Of a stretch of 64,000 nucleotides of DNA, positions 9,684-19,005 are shown piece by piece. The translations under genes were made by a program, and so were the position numbers. This stretch comes from Yersinia frederiksenii ATCC 33641 (GTDB taxonomy: Bacteria; Pseudomonadota; Gammaproteobacteria; Enterobacterales; Enterobacteriaceae): contig NZ_KN150731.1 in NCBI RefSeq assembly GCF_000754805.1, positions 4,305,542 through 4,369,541 of the forward strand, written 5' to 3'. Below the pieces are notes generated by a model that was not told the origin of the DNA, did no database searches, and was given only the letters and a program-made list of their open reading frames with translations. Position 1 is the first letter of the stretch; each line of letters begins with the position of its first letter.

Positions 9684-10010
9684 ATGAAGAAACTACTTTT
9701 TGTTCTTGCCGCGGTGGTAGGGCTTAGCGCCTGTGCACCACAAGGGCCGGTTCAGCCAGAAGATAGCAAACTTAAACAAGCTTATAGTGCCTGTATCCAG
9801 GCTACCGAAGGCTCACCAGAAAGACTAATACCTTGCAAAGCGGTGCTGAACGTCTTGCAACAAGAGAGAGCCCATCAGGCCTTCACTGATAAAGAGACGG
9901 TGCGAGTATTGGATTATCAGCGCTGTATTGATGCGGCTCATACCGGTAACGGCCAAGCTTATGACGCCCAGTGCGGCAAACTATGGCAAGAGATTCGCAA
10001 CAATAATTAA
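9684..10010 (+). CDS. chiQ: ChiQ, small chitosugar-induced lipoprotein
   Basis: This 108-residue protein starts with a lipoprotein signal (MKKLLFVLAAVVGLSAC), with a lipobox LSAC and Cys17 as the lipidation site. It corresponds to E. coli ChiQ (YbfN), the lipoprotein encoded just after ChiP. Three further cysteines in the mature part (CIQATEG, IPCKAV, QRCIDA) and one near the end (AQCGKL) could form disulfides in the periplasm. Its molecular function is unknown; an accessory role to the chitoporin is inferred from the chiPQ linkage and the shared transcript. Confidence 0.85.
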   Translation: MKKLLFVLAAVVGLSACAPQGPVQPEDSKLKQAYSACIQATEGSPERLIPCKAVLNVLQQERAHQAFTDKETVRVLDYQRCIDAAHTGNGQAYDAQCGKLWQEIRNNN

Positions 10011-10067
10011 TCGGCAAAAAGAACAATCTGCGGCACCAATTAATCAGCTACAGAAATTGAAACTAAC

Positions 10068-10119
10068 AATAATTCTGCCAGCAGTAATACTTCCAGTAGC
10101 AATGTTGGCAGAAATTATT
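10068..10119. repeat. imperfect inverted repeat in chiQ-chitobiase spacer
   Basis: AATAATTCTGCCA at 10068-10080 is nearly complementary to TGGCAGAAATTATT at 10106-10119, differing by one extra A, with a 25-nt loop. The 129-nt spacer holds nothing else I can identify. It could be an operator or an mRNA hairpin ahead of the chitobiase gene. Confidence 0.4.
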
Positions 10120-10139
10120 AATTACGGATGAGGTTAGTG

Positions 10140-12815
10140 ATGAACAAATTCAAATTAAATGCGTTAGCGGCGATAACCGCAACCTTTGGCTTGATGGGGT
10201 ACGCCAACGCGGACACCACCAATCAACAGATTGTTGACCAGCTAAGTACCTTGAAAGTTAACTATAAAATATTAGATAACCGTGCGGCTGAGAATGGTGT
10301 TGATTGTGCCAAGTTGGGTGCCGATTGGGCATCATGTAATAAGGTATTGATTACTCTGACCAACACCGGGGACGAGATCACAGGCCAGGATTGGGCCATT
10401 TACTTCCACAGCATCCGTCAGATTCTGACTGTAGATAACGACCAGTTCAACATTACCCACTTAACCGGTGATCTGCATAAAATTGAGCCGACGGCGAAGT
10501 TCACCGGTTTCCCGGCTAATCAGGCGGTTGAAATCCCGATAACCGGTGAATACTGGCAGTTGTTTGCCACTGACTTTATGCCGCGCTGGTATGCTACCTC
10601 CGGCGATGCTAAGCCAAAAGTACTGAAAAGTACCGATACCGAGGATATCAACGAATATCTCACCCAGTTTACCGGCGATCACTGGAAACGCACCAAAGAC
10701 GATAATAATGTATTGATGACGCCAGAGTCGCGTTTTGTTAAAAACGAAGCAGTGAAAACCTTAGCGGCGGCTAGCCTGCGTGGTCAAATTATCCCGACAC
10801 CGATGGCGGTGACAGTTCACCAGCAAGATGCAGATTTGAGTAAAGGTGTGGCACTGGATTTGAGTGTCTTGCCTAAGCCAGCCGCTCAAGCTGCCCAGCA
10901 GCGTTTTGAATTACTCGACCTGACCGTCAATTCGGCCGGCTTCCCGATTAAAACGTCAATTCTGCCAGCGGCCTTTAAAGGTGATTTGGCGGTTTCCGGT
11001 GCTTATGAGCTGAAGATTGGTGAGAAAGGCGCGCAAGTCATTGGTTTTGATCCCGCAGGGGTGTTTTACGGCTTGCAATCGATCCTCTCTTTAGTGCCGA
11101 CTGATGGCAGCAAAAAAATCGCTACGTTAGATGCAAAAGATGCGCCACGCTTCGAATACCGAGGTGTTTTCCTCGATGTTGGACGTAACTTCAAAACCAA
11201 AGATGCGGTGCTGCGCCTGCTGGATCAGATGGCCGCTTATAAGCTGAACAAATTCCACTTCCACTTGAGTGATGATGAAGGCTGGCGCATTGAGATCCCT
11301 GGCTTGCCGGAGCTGACCGATGTGGGGAGCAAACGCTGCCACGATTTGACTGAAAATACCTGCTTATTGCCACAATTGGGTTCTGGCCCGGATAGCAATA
11401 ATCTGGGTTCCGGCCACTTTACCCGTGATGACTACATTGAAATTCTGAAATACGCTAAAGCTCGCCAAATTGATGTAATTCCTGAAATTGATATGCCAGC
11501 CCACGCCCGTGCGGCAGTGGTATCGATGGAAGCGCGTTACAACAATCTGATGAAGCAGGGCAAAGAGAAAGAAGCTAATGAATTCCGTTTAGTTGACCCA
11601 ACAGATGACTCTAACACTACGTCAGTTCAGTTCTATGAGCGCAAAAGTTATCTAAACCCATGTCTGGATTCATCGAAGCGTTTTGTCGATAAAGTGATTG
11701 GCGAAATGGCCCAGATGCACAAAGACGCGGGCATGCCATTAACCACCTGGCATTTTGGTGGTGATGAAGCGAAAAACATTCGTCTGGGGGCTGGTTTCCA
11801 AGACAAAAATGGCACCATTGAGCCGGGCAAAGGCATCATTGATAAGAGTGTTGAAGATAAGCCGTGGGCTAAGTCTCAGGTATGTCAGGACATGGTCAAG
11901 CAAGGCAAAATTCAGGATGTTGAGCATCTCTCCAGCCACTTCGCTATTGAAGTTAGCAAACTGGTTAATGCCCACGGCATCGAAAAAATGCAGGCTTGGC
12001 AAGATGGTTTGAAAGACGCTAAGGATTCGAAAGCCTTTGCTACCAAACGGGTTGGCGTTAACTTCTGGGATACCCTGTATTGGGGGGGGGCTGACTCCAT
12101 CAATGATTGGGCCAATAAAGGTTATGAAGTGGTTGCCTCTAACCCGGATTATGTCTACTTCGATATGCCTTATGAAGTTAATCCGAATGAACGCGGTTAC
12201 TACTGGGCGACTCGTTTTAGCGATGAAGCCAAAGTTTTCAGCTTTGCACCAGATAACATGCCGCAAAACGCTGAAACCTCGGTTGACCGCGATGGTAATC
12301 ATTTTAGTGCGAAGAGCGATAAGCCATGGCCGGGCGTACATGGTATTTCAGGACAATCGTGGAATGAAACAGTACGCACTGATAAACAGATGGAATACAT
12401 GATTTTCCCTCGCGTATTGCCACTGGCCGAACGAGCCTGGCACCGCGCCTCTTGGGAGCAGGATTATAAAGCGGGCCGTGAGTACCAAGGTGGCGAAACA
12501 CATTGGGTCGATACTGAAGCATTGAACACCGATTGGCAGCGTTTCGCTAATATTATGGGCCAACGCGAATTGGCAAAACTGGATAAAGCCGGTGTTGCTT
12601 ACCGCTTGCCGATACCGGGTGCGCGTGTTGTCAACGGCGTATTAGAAGCCAACATTTCCTTACCGGGGCTGATTATCGAGTATTCCACTGATGGTGGTAA
12701 GCAATGGCAGAAGTATGATGCCAAGCTGCAATCTACAGTCAGCGGTGAGGTGTTAATCCGTTCAACCAGCCCAGACGGAAAACGCAGTAGCCGTGCTGAG
12801 CCAGTGAAAGTTTGA
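10140..12815 (+). CDS. chb: chitobiase (N,N'-diacetylchitobiase, GH20 beta-N-acetylhexosaminidase)
   Basis: This periplasmic enzyme splits chitobiose and short chitin oligomers to GlcNAc, the substrate of NagE. The 891-residue precursor has a signal peptide ([24 protein letters not shown]) and an N-terminal chitobiase carbohydrate-binding domain (about 30-190). A GH20 N-domain and the TIM barrel follow (from about 340, [13 protein letters not shown]), with the catalytic pair Asp542-Glu543 in [10 protein letters not shown] and a C-terminal Ig-like domain. I chose the ATG at 10140, six nt after GATGAGG, over the ATG at 10128, which would lack a ribosome site. Length and architecture match Serratia chitobiase (885 aa). 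The coding sequence contains a run of eight G at 12082-12089. Confidence 0.93.
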   Translation: MNKFKLNALAAITATFGLMGYANADTTNQQIVDQLSTLKVNYKILDNRAAENGVDCAKLGADWASCNKVLITLTNTGDEITGQDWAIYFHSIRQILTVDNDQFNITHLTGDLHKIEPTAKFTGFPANQAVEIPITGEYWQLFATDFMPRWYATSGDAKPKVLKSTDTEDINEYLTQFTGDHWKRTKDDNNVLMTPESRFVKNEAVKTLAAASLRGQIIPTPMAVTVHQQDADLSKGVALDLSVLPKPAAQAAQQRFELLDLTVNSAGFPIKTSILPAAFKGDLAVSGAYELKIGEKGAQVIGFDPAGVFYGLQSILSLVPTDGSKKIATLDAKDAPRFEYRGVFLDVGRNFKTKDAVLRLLDQMAAYKLNKFHFHLSDDEGWRIEIPGLPELTDVGSKRCHDLTENTCLLPQLGSGPDSNNLGSGHFTRDDYIEILKYAKARQIDVIPEIDMPAHARAAVVSMEARYNNLMKQGKEKEANEFRLVDPTDDSNTTSVQFYERKSYLNPCLDSSKRFVDKVIGEMAQMHKDAGMPLTTWHFGGDEAKNIRLGAGFQDKNGTIEPGKGIIDKSVEDKPWAKSQVCQDMVKQGKIQDVEHLSSHFAIEVSKLVNAHGIEKMQAWQDGLKDAKDSKAFATKRVGVNFWDTLYWGGADSINDWANKGYEVVASNPDYVYFDMPYEVNPNERGYYWATRFSDEAKVFSFAPDNMPQNAETSVDRDGNHFSAKSDKPWPGVHGISGQSWNETVRTDKQMEYMIFPRVLPLAERAWHRASWEQDYKAGREYQGGETHWVDTEALNTDWQRFANIMGQRELAKLDKAGVAYRLPIPGARVVNGVLEANISLPGLIIEYSTDGGKQWQKYDAKLQSTVSGEVLIRSTSPDGKRSSRAEPVKV

Positions 12816-12909
12816 TTATTGTTTTTAACGTGCTGTGTCTGATGTTATCTCCTGTTTGCTAGGTTCTTTAGGTAAACAACATTAAGTGAAGTTGAGTTGA
12901 TGGTTTTTC

Positions 12910-12934
12910 CCCCGGCAAGTCCGGGGTTTTTTTT
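12910..12934 (+). terminator. chitobiase rho-independent terminator
   Basis: CCCCGG/CCGGGG forms a 6-bp GC stem with a 5-nt loop, followed by eight T residues, about 95 nt after the chitobiase stop codon. Confidence 0.85.
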
Positions 12935-13185
12935 GCTCCCAATACAGACATAATCACCAGATAAAGGCGGTGAAATTGATGTCGAAATTAATAGCGGGCA
13001 AACATGAACAACTGAGGGAGAGATAAATAAGAGTGACCACCTGGCTCCCGACTTAACGAGAAAGGTGGCCATCATGCTGATGGATAATGCGGTGGTTTAA
13101 ACCCTAAGGCTAGGTAGTACTTAAAATATTAGCGCTTAAAATTTTTATAAAATCAATGCGATAATATGATGCCAAATAGGTTTCA
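12935..13185. other. non-coding stretch between chitobiase terminator and fur
   Basis: No gene or clear signal is seen here. A 76-codon minus-strand frame (12845-13075) runs through the terminator hairpin and has no recognisable similarity or ribosome site, so it is not called. Confidence 0.5.
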
Positions 13186-13274
13186 AATTGCAGGTAGGTG
13201 GCAATTGAGAGAACCCGATGAGCTTACATTGAGTAAGTGGTTCGGGTGAGTGATAGCAGCCAACACACCTGCAG
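13186..13274. repeat. Yersinia-type interspersed palindromic repeat
   Basis: A long imperfect palindrome of about 89 bp lies just downstream of fur. The outer arms are TGCAGGTAGGTGGC (from 13189) and GCCAACACACCTGCA (to 13273). The inner arms ACCCGA/TCGGGT and CTTAC/GTAAG enclose a short ATTGA loop. The layout (GCAGG..GGCAA.TGAG..., GAGCTTAC...GTAAG..., GGGTGAG.GA..GCAGCCAAC.CACCTGCA) resembles a repeat family I recall from many Yersinia intergenic regions. Family membership is from memory. It could fold into a stable RNA hairpin at the end of the fur message. Confidence 0.6.
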
Positions 13275-13296
13275 AGTCAAAGATGATGGGCAGACT

Positions 13297-13743
13297 TTAT
13301 CTCTCGTCGTGCGCCGACTCATTTTCACGACAATTACCCACCTCACAGTGGCCGTACAGATACAGACTATGATTGGTCAGCTTGATACCATGTTGTTTAG
13401 CAATTTTACGTTGTAGCGATTCAATCTCTTCATTACTAAACTCAATCACTTTGCCGCAATCCAGGCAAATTAGATGATCGTGATGCAGCTTCTGCGTCAG
13501 CTCAAAGACTGATTTACCGCCTTCGAAATTGTGGCGGGTGACAATGCCGGCATCATCAAACTGGTTCAGTACACGGTATACCGTCGCCAAACCAATTTCT
13601 TCACCGATATCGATCAGCTTTTTATAAAGGTCTTCCGCGCTGACGTGGTGGCACTCCGGATACTGCAACACTTCCAGAATTTTAAGCCGGGGCAGTGTTA
13701 CTTTTAAGCCAGCGTTTTTTAAGGCTTTGTTGTTGTCAGTCAT
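13297..13743 (-). CDS. fur: Fur, ferric uptake regulator
   Basis: Fur is the iron-responsive DNA-binding repressor of iron acquisition genes. The product is 148 residues (E. coli 148). It has an N-terminal winged helix (MTDNNKALKNAGLKVTLPRL...VYRVLNQFDDAGIV) and a C-terminal dimerisation and metal domain with the HHDHLICLDCGKVIEF motif (about residues 87-102, Cys93 and Cys96) and GHCEVGNC near the end. The ATG at 13743 gives the standard N-terminus. It lies downstream of fldA on the same strand with a 455-nt gap, and has its own candidate promoter; some read-through from fldA is expected by analogy with E. coli. Confidence 0.97.
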   Translation of the reverse strand: MTDNNKALKNAGLKVTLPRLKILEVLQYPECHHVSAEDLYKKLIDIGEEIGLATVYRVLNQFDDAGIVTRHNFEGGKSVFELTQKLHHDHLICLDCGKVIEFSNEEIESLQRKIAKQHGIKLTNHSLYLYGHCEVGNCRENESAHDER

Positions 13744-14148
13744 GCGGATTCAGTCCTGTTACTATCGATTCAAATTAAGGCTGTTCAGCCTATGACATCC
13801 GTGGCGCAATAATTACAATTGCGTCTCATTATAGAACTGCTAGCCCCAAATGAAAACCGTGGTTGTTAACAAAGATATAATTACACACTTTGCCCGATTA
13901 ATCATGCAATGTATTGATGAATGGGATTGTTGCATCATTTAAGTATAAGGTCGCTACCGGTAACGTTACAAATTTGTAGCGATTTATTTTCATTTTGCAC
14001 GCATCATGCTGCTGATTTGTGGACTGCTTAACAAAGCTCATTCTGATAATAAATTAAACCAGCCATATTTTGTGGTTATTGGCTTCTGCAACATGGAGTT
14101 AAAGGTTGGGGGTAGAAAAAAGGACATCAAAGGAGAACTTGAGTTAAT
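13744..14148. promoter_or_regulatory. fur upstream region between fldA and fur, with a candidate promoter
   Basis: The sigma-70-like promoter on the minus strand is TTTTCA (13851-13856), 17-nt spacer, TATAAT (13828-13833), about 90 nt upstream of the fur start. An AT-rich, loosely Fur-box-like stretch overlaps the -10 region. I looked for a translationally coupled leader frame like E. coli uof ahead of fur and could not support one. The rest of the stretch, up to the fldA terminator-like hairpin, shows nothing recognisable. Confidence 0.5.
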
Positions 14149-14187
14149 GGAAACGCTGGCGATATTTAATACCACCTTAGCGTTTCC
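14149..14187 (-). terminator. fldA terminator-like hairpin
   Basis: GGAAACGCT at 14149-14157 and AGCGTTTCC at 14179-14187 pair perfectly (9 bp), and the intervening 21 nt can pair further. It starts 12 nt beyond the fldA stop codon. There is no long T tract on the minus strand, so read-through into fur is possible. Confidence 0.5.
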
Positions 14188-14198
14188 TATTTGGCAAA

Positions 14199-14726
14199 TT
14201 AACCGGCTAACTCGGCCAGATTCAGTTCTTCGCTGATCTGTTTTACCCAAGCTTCTACACGTTCATTGGTCAGTTCTGGTTGTCTGTCTTCATCAATGGC
14301 TAAACCAATGAAGTGATCATCATCAGCCAAACCTTTAGAAGCTTCAAAGTGGTAGCCTGCGGTTGGCCAGTGACCGACGATCGCTGCACCACGTGGTTCG
14401 ATGATATCGCGCACAGTACCCATCGCATCACAGAAATATTCTGCGTAGTCTTCTTGATCACCACAACCGAACAAAGCAACCAGCTTGCCGTTGAAATCGA
14501 TCTCTTCCAGTGTTGGGAAGAAATCATCCCAATCACACTGGGCTTCACCGTAATACCAGGTTGGGATACCAAGCAGTAGAATATCGAAGCCTTCTAAATC
14601 TTCTTTACTGCTTTTGGCAATGTCGTGAACCTCAGCAACCTCTTTGCCCAGTTGCTTTTGGATCATCTTGGCAATGTTTTCGGTATTGCCAGTATCGCTG
14701 CCAAAGAAAATGCCTACAGTTGCCAT
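14199..14726 (-). CDS. fldA: FldA, flavodoxin 1
   Basis: FldA is a small FMN-binding electron carrier in the cytoplasm that serves reductive enzymes such as biotin synthase and methionine synthase reactivation. It has 175 residues (E. coli 176). The FMN phosphate loop GSDTGNTE (about residues 9-16), the first isoalloxazine-contacting loop GIPTWYYGE (about 54-62) and GCGDQEDYAEYFCDAMG (about 89-105) are all present. Length and the inserted loop mark it as a long-chain flavodoxin. It precedes fur on the same strand, as in E. coli, where the pair responds to oxidative stress. Confidence 0.96.
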   Translation of the reverse strand: MATVGIFFGSDTGNTENIAKMIQKQLGKEVAEVHDIAKSSKEDLEGFDILLLGIPTWYYGEAQCDWDDFFPTLEEIDFNGKLVALFGCGDQEDYAEYFCDAMGTVRDIIEPRGAAIVGHWPTAGYHFEASKGLADDDHFIGLAIDEDRQPELTNERVEAWVKQISEELNLAELAG

Positions 14727-14874
14727 ATAACTTAATACCTTTTTAATTCAAATAGTTGCGTTAAATTTCGAGCGTGTTGCCCAATAATATAACACATGTA
14801 TAGGGCGACATCATGCCAGAAAACGCCATCTGGCTCATATCAAGTTTATGCGATATTAAATTTTTGTGAGTCGC

Positions 14875-14901
14875 TCAATCTTGCAGTGTCATTGCCGATA
14901 A
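14875..14901 (+). promoter_or_regulatory. candidate sigma-28 (FliA) promoter of the chemoreceptor gene
   Basis: GCCGATAA at 14894-14901 is a perfect flagellar -10 box (consensus GCCGATAA). TCAATCTT at 14875-14882 matches the -35 consensus TAAAGTTT at 5 of 8 positions, with the expected 11-nt spacing. It lies about 175 nt before the chemoreceptor start, which makes class III flagellar regulation likely. The remaining bases between fldA and the chemoreceptor (14727-15075) show no gene. Confidence 0.7.
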
Positions 14902-15075
14902 CCTTTGTGTAACCGGAAGGTTGCAATTTGCGGTGCCAGGGGGAAAACCGTCAGATGAGAGTTTGTCGGGAAAGGAGTCGTCGTTAGCTGTATGGAACGT
15001 CCTTTATTGCTTTTCGGTCATCAAATAACACCAGAGTCTCTAACGGTAACTATCCGATATATAAGGGGAACGAAC

Positions 15076-16734
15076 ATGCGGTTTTTAAAAAACATTACCA
15101 TCAGGGCAGCATTACTATGGGTGCTTGGCGCTTTTTGTCTGCTCTGGGGCAGTGTATCTACTTATACGCTGTTATCACTTAACCAACTGACTCAATCTTC
15201 CAACGCCAATGCGGTGTTGGTTGAAAACATGAATTTGGTCAATCAGGGAACAGACCAATATTTCCGTATGGTAACTCGTCTTGCTCGCTCAGTTGATTAT
15301 CGCCAAAACGGTAATATTGCGGACGCGGAGAAAGAACTCAATTCATCTAACGTCGCACTGGATAATTTGAAGAAAAAACTCGCCGAGTTTAAAACCATCG
15401 ACCACGCACAGATTGATCCCGCTTTAGTCACAGGAGTGATTGATGGGTGGAGTGGATTAATTGATCAGGGCGTGACGCCGCTCTATCAGGCGGCAATGGA
15501 CAACAATAGTGTGGCTTATCAGGATTTAGCGAAGAAAACTGTGCCGGCGTTGAGCCGCCAATATGGGGCTGTTGCCGAAACATTTAATCAGGCAGCATCG
15601 AAAGCCATTGGTGTGGCTAAAGATCAATTCTCGCACTTAACCAAAGTAAGCAGCATTACGCTTATCTCTGCGCTGGTCGCCGGTCTGGTGATTTTATTAG
15701 CCACAGACCGCTATCTAGTGGTCAATCTGGTACGCCCATTAGACGATATTCGTGCGCATTTTCGGGTTATTGCTTCTGGCCAGTTGGGGCGGCCTATAGT
15801 CGATTTTGGTCGTAACTGTGTTGGGCAATTATTCCCGCTGTTGCGCGATGTGCAGACCAGTTTGGTAAACACCGTACAAGCGATTCGTAGCAGCACCGAT
15901 GGGATTTACCATGGTGCCGCAGAGATTTCTGCCGGTAACACAGATTTGTCATCCCGTACTGAGCAGCAGGCTGCAGCCCTCGAAGAAACCGCCGCGAGCA
16001 TGGAGCAACTGACCGCCACCGTAAAACACAATGCTGATAATGCGCATCATGCCAGCCAATTGGCGGCTAATGCCTCAGCAACCGCGAAAAAAGGCGGGGT
16101 ATTGGTGGCTGATGTGGTGAATACCATGAATGAGATTTCAGCCAGTTCACGCAAAATAGCTGATATCACGACTGTGATTAACAGTATCGCTTTCCAAACT
16201 AATATTCTGGCGCTGAATGCGGCAGTTGAAGCGGCCCGCGCCGGTGAGCAAGGCCGTGGTTTTGCCGTGGTGGCCAGTGAGGTCCGTAATCTTGCTCAGC
16301 GCAGTGCACAAGCAGCGAAAGAGATTGATAGCTTGATTAATGAGTCAGTTAGCCGAGTCAGCAGTGGTTCGGCGCTAGTGGAAAGTGCGGGTGTCACTAT
16401 GGATGAGATAGTTCGCTCCATCACCAATGTGACTGATTTGATGGGGGAGATTGCTTCTGCCTCTGATGAGCAAAGTAAAGGTATTACTCAGGTCGGGCAG
16501 GCGGTGGCTGAAATGGACAGTGTGACCCAGCAGAATGCCGCATTAGTGCAAGAAGCTTCCCGAGCTGCGGCCTCACTAGAGGAACAAGCGACTCAGTTGA
16601 ACCTGGCGGTTGCTGTGTTTAAATTACAATCAGATGAGGAGCGGGTAAAACCGGCAGCAAAACCGCGCGCGAAGGTATCAGCCGCAACGGCGGTCAGCAA
16701 GCCAGACAGCAATGCGAACTGGGAAACATTCTAA
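15076..16734 (+). CDS. methyl-accepting chemotaxis protein (Tsr/Tar-type)
   Basis: This is a transmembrane chemoreceptor of 552 residues. A first membrane helix (about 11-33, [20 protein letters not shown]) is followed by a four-helix-bundle type periplasmic ligand domain (to about 190), a second helix (about 194-212), a HAMP domain with VRPLDDI (about 217), and the signalling domain. The kinase-control tip [20 protein letters not shown] (about 375-394) is fully conserved. The C-terminus ends in NWETF, the tether for CheR and CheB. The start at 15076 has AAGGGGAA before it; the frame extends to 14992 without support. The ligand is unknown. It sits alone between fldA and ybfE, where E. coli has no gene, and has a sigma-28-like promoter. 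Confidence 0.92.
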   Translation: MRFLKNITIRAALLWVLGAFCLLWGSVSTYTLLSLNQLTQSSNANAVLVENMNLVNQGTDQYFRMVTRLARSVDYRQNGNIADAEKELNSSNVALDNLKKKLAEFKTIDHAQIDPALVTGVIDGWSGLIDQGVTPLYQAAMDNNSVAYQDLAKKTVPALSRQYGAVAETFNQAASKAIGVAKDQFSHLTKVSSITLISALVAGLVILLATDRYLVVNLVRPLDDIRAHFRVIASGQLGRPIVDFGRNCVGQLFPLLRDVQTSLVNTVQAIRSSTDGIYHGAAEISAGNTDLSSRTEQQAAALEETAASMEQLTATVKHNADNAHHASQLAANASATAKKGGVLVADVVNTMNEISASSRKIADITTVINSIAFQTNILALNAAVEAARAGEQGRGFAVVASEVRNLAQRSAQAAKEIDSLINESVSRVSSGSALVESAGVTMDEIVRSITNVTDLMGEIASASDEQSKGITQVGQAVAEMDSVTQQNAALVQEASRAAASLEEQATQLNLAVAVFKLQSDEERVKPAAKPRAKVSAATAVSKPDSNANWETF

Positions 16735-16756
16735 GCGAGTAGGGCATAAAGTAATA

Positions 16757-16788
16757 ACGGCGTGGCGCAATGAATTACGCCACGCCGT
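16757..16788. terminator. hairpin between convergent chemoreceptor gene and ybfE
   Basis: A perfect 11-bp stem, ACGGCGTGGCG/CGCCACGCCGT, with a 10-nt loop separates the two converging genes. It lacks a T tract on either side but is strong and well placed to stop both transcripts. Confidence 0.6.
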
Positions 16789-16805
16789 CGTGGTAACCGA
16801 AAAGG

Positions 16806-17093
16806 TTAAAACCCGTCTTGTGAGTGCTCTAACTGAGCAAGTAACATTTGTTCAATTAGTTCACTGCGGCTGATATTACGCTGCTCTGCAAGGCTGTTGA
16901 GAGCATCGACGGCATCAGCATTAATCTTCAGTTCCACACGTCGTAAGCCACGTACTTTATCGCGTCGCAGTTGATTTCGCTTATTAATTCTAAGCTGTTC
17001 ATCACGGGATAATGGGTTTGTTTTCGGTCGCCCCGGACGGCGTTCATCTGCGAACAGATCCAGCGTCGTGCGATCCGTTTGTTCTTTTGCCAT
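16806..17093 (-). CDS. ybfE: YbfE, small ribbon-helix-helix-like protein (LexA-regulated in E. coli)
   Basis: This is a 95-residue basic protein. Its C-terminal half (RRVELKINADAVDALNSLAEQRNISRSELIEQML) has the pattern of a ribbon-helix-helix DNA-binding fold, with one beta strand then two helices. The N-terminal half is rich in Arg and Pro (ERRPGRPKTNPLSRDE). It corresponds to E. coli YbfE, described as SOS-linked; its function is not established. I did not find a convincing LexA box in the 100 bases upstream, so LexA control cannot be supported here. The order ybfE-ybfF-seqA-pgm is as in E. coli. Confidence 0.85.
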   Translation of the reverse strand: MAKEQTDRTTLDLFADERRPGRPKTNPLSRDEQLRINKRNQLRRDKVRGLRRVELKINADAVDALNSLAEQRNISRSELIEQMLLAQLEHSQDGF

Positions 17094-17395
17094 AGGTAGC
17101 GGTACTACAAGGGATTTACATCAAAAAGCTTGATGATTTGGTTTACACGTTTCAAGTTGAGAACATAGATAGAATGCATTGAGTAACCTATTATCCTACA
17201 GCTTGAATTTGCATTTGCCACCAAAGCGCGAGGCAAATTTATAGCGCGCCATAATACCCCAGCCAACCGAGCAACGACAATGCTTTACTGTGAATAGATT
17301 GGGCTAATTTGTTCTTTTTTGCACAATTTTTCCACAGGTAATACATTTCTTTTCCCCAGGGAGTGATTTTTAAACAATCCTGCTGGCCGCCAACT

Positions 17396-18163
17396 TTATT
17401 CGGGATCAATAAAGCGGTGAATCGCACGCAATACTGAATCTGGTTTTTCTGCGTGCACCCAATGACCGGTTCCGGCAACGACATGGGCACGGGCTTGCGG
17501 AAACTGGCGAGCAATCTCATCGCGATAGCTGTCTTGGATATAGGGCGATAGTTCACCACGAATAAATAAAATAGGGTGTGGCCAGGGGGGAATGGGTTGC
17601 CAGCCAACAATATTTTCGTACTGATTCCACAGTGCTGGCACATCAAAGCGCCATTCACCATTGTGGAATGATTTTAATAAGAACTGAATAACACCTTCTT
17701 CTTTTATTAATTCACGCATCAGTTGGGCTGCTTGCTGGCGCTGAGTCACTCCCGCAGCACTGACTGCATTGATCGCCGCGAAAATCTGATCATGACGACG
17801 TACCTGATAATTAACTGGGGCGATATCAATGGCAACCAGCTTTTCAATGCGGTCTGGTGCAATGGCTGTCATTGCCATCGCGACTTTACCGCCCATAGAA
17901 TGCCCAATGATAATCGCTTTCTCTATGGCGAGCTGGTCCATTAATTCCAGCACGTCTTGTGCCATATCCGGGTAACTCACCTGCGGCGAACGCGGAGATA
18001 ATCCGTGGTCGCGCAGGTCTACCTGAATCACATCATGGTCTTGGTGCAAATCACGAGCGAGCACACCAAGATTATCAAGGTTACCAAATAGGCCATGAAT
18101 TAAAATAATGGGCTGGGCTGGTGTGGGAGAAAGTGCGTTTTGTAAGCGGAAGTTTAATTTCAT
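17396..18163 (-). CDS. ybfF: YbfF, alpha/beta-hydrolase esterase
   Basis: This cytoplasmic esterase acts on acyl-CoA and short acyl esters in E. coli; its physiological substrate is unclear. The product is 255 residues from the ATG at 18163 (MKLNFRLQNALSP), matching the family start. An upstream in-frame ATG at 18175 would add MNFT, and neither has a strong Shine-Dalgarno. The oxyanion motif HGLFGN (about 23-28), nucleophile elbow IGHSMGGK (Ser near 90) and catalytic His in GTGHWVHAEKP (about 235) are visible. It is divergent from seqA, with a 226-nt spacer holding both promoters. Confidence 0.92.
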   Translation of the reverse strand: MKLNFRLQNALSPTPAQPIILIHGLFGNLDNLGVLARDLHQDHDVIQVDLRDHGLSPRSPQVSYPDMAQDVLELMDQLAIEKAIIIGHSMGGKVAMAMTAIAPDRIEKLVAIDIAPVNYQVRRHDQIFAAINAVSAAGVTQRQQAAQLMRELIKEEGVIQFLLKSFHNGEWRFDVPALWNQYENIVGWQPIPPWPHPILFIRGELSPYIQDSYRDEIARQFPQARAHVVAGTGHWVHAEKPDSVLRAIHRFIDPE

Positions 18164-18389
18164 GGTGAAGTTCATACTGAGAGATATTGTGGTTAGGGTA
18201 TCATGACTGGGTAAAGGTGTGCTGCTCCATGATTATTTGCCTTATCAGGTATATGTGGGTGATTGAGTTGTTACTGATGCGCAGAGCGGATTTATCCGGG
18301 TAAAGCCATGATAAAGGTACTCGTTAGCGCGCTTTGACTTTATAATCCTAAGATATGCATAAGAAAGTAGAAAACCGTACTGGATAAAG

Positions 18390-18920
18390 ATGAAAACTAT
18401 TGAACTCGACGAAGAACTTTATCGCTATATTGCCAGCCATACGCAACACATTGGCGAGAGCGCGTCTGATATTTTGCGGCGCATGCTGAAGTTTACCGCT
18501 GGTCAACCGGTACCCAATTTGCCTGCTAATAGTAATGATGCAGCCAAAACGGTGGTCGCGCCAGCGCCACGAGACCGGGTTCGTGCAGTGCGTGAATTGC
18601 TGCTATCTGATGAGTATGCGGAGCAAAATAGGGCAGTTAACCGCTTTATGTTGGTGCTATCAACACTATATACCTTGGATGCACAGGCATTTACTGAGGC
18701 GACAGAATCATTACATGGCCGTACCCGGGTTTATTTTGCCGGTGATCAGCAGACATTATTGCAAAACGGGACGCACACCAAGCCCAAACATGTCCCTGGT
18801 ACGCCATACTGGGTCATTACCAATACCAATACCGAGCGTAAACGCAGCATGGTGCAACATATCATGCTGACAATGCAGTTCCCGCCGGAGTTGACTGAGA
18901 AAGTCTGCGGGACTATCTGA
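18390..18920 (+). CDS. seqA: SeqA, negative modulator of replication initiation
   Basis: SeqA binds hemimethylated GATC sites, sequesters oriC after initiation and organises newly replicated DNA. The product has 176 residues (E. coli 181). The N-terminal oligomerisation helix pair (MKTIELDEELYRYIASHTQHIGESASDILRRML) comes first, then a variable linker (about 36-60). The C-terminal DNA-binding domain includes GRTRVYFAGDQQTLLQNGTHTKPK and the GTPYWVITNTNT segment (about 145-156). It precedes pgm by 85 nt on the same strand, as in E. coli, where the two are co-transcribed. Confidence 0.96.
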   Translation: MKTIELDEELYRYIASHTQHIGESASDILRRMLKFTAGQPVPNLPANSNDAAKTVVAPAPRDRVRAVRELLLSDEYAEQNRAVNRFMLVLSTLYTLDAQAFTEATESLHGRTRVYFAGDQQTLLQNGTHTKPKHVPGTPYWVITNTNTERKRSMVQHIMLTMQFPPELTEKVCGTI

Positions 18921-19005
18921 TTTCATTTAACCATCCTCTTTTACCGCTGTTGTCTTTTAGTGTGCCATCAGGGGTAAAAGTGCAAGCTTATAGGGAGTCG
19001 TGACT

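Noticed and set aside
12845..13075. 76-codon minus-strand frame after chitobiase
   Set aside because: It runs through the chitobiase terminator hairpin; composition is not protein-like.
13744..13860. A uof-like leader peptide coupled to fur
   Set aside because: All frames overlapping the fur start are closed by nearby stops or lack an initiation codon.
14006..14236. 76-codon plus-strand frame between fur and fldA
   Set aside because: It crosses the fldA terminator hairpin and ends inside fldA on the opposite strand. There is no ribosome site of note and no family resemblance.
17094..17240. LexA box for ybfE
   Set aside because: No CTGT-N8-ACAG sequence within usual mismatch limits was found in the upstream region.
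17239..17661. 140-codon minus-strand frame overlapping ybfF
   Set aside because: Most of it is another reading frame of ybfF, whose conserved motifs prove the real frame.
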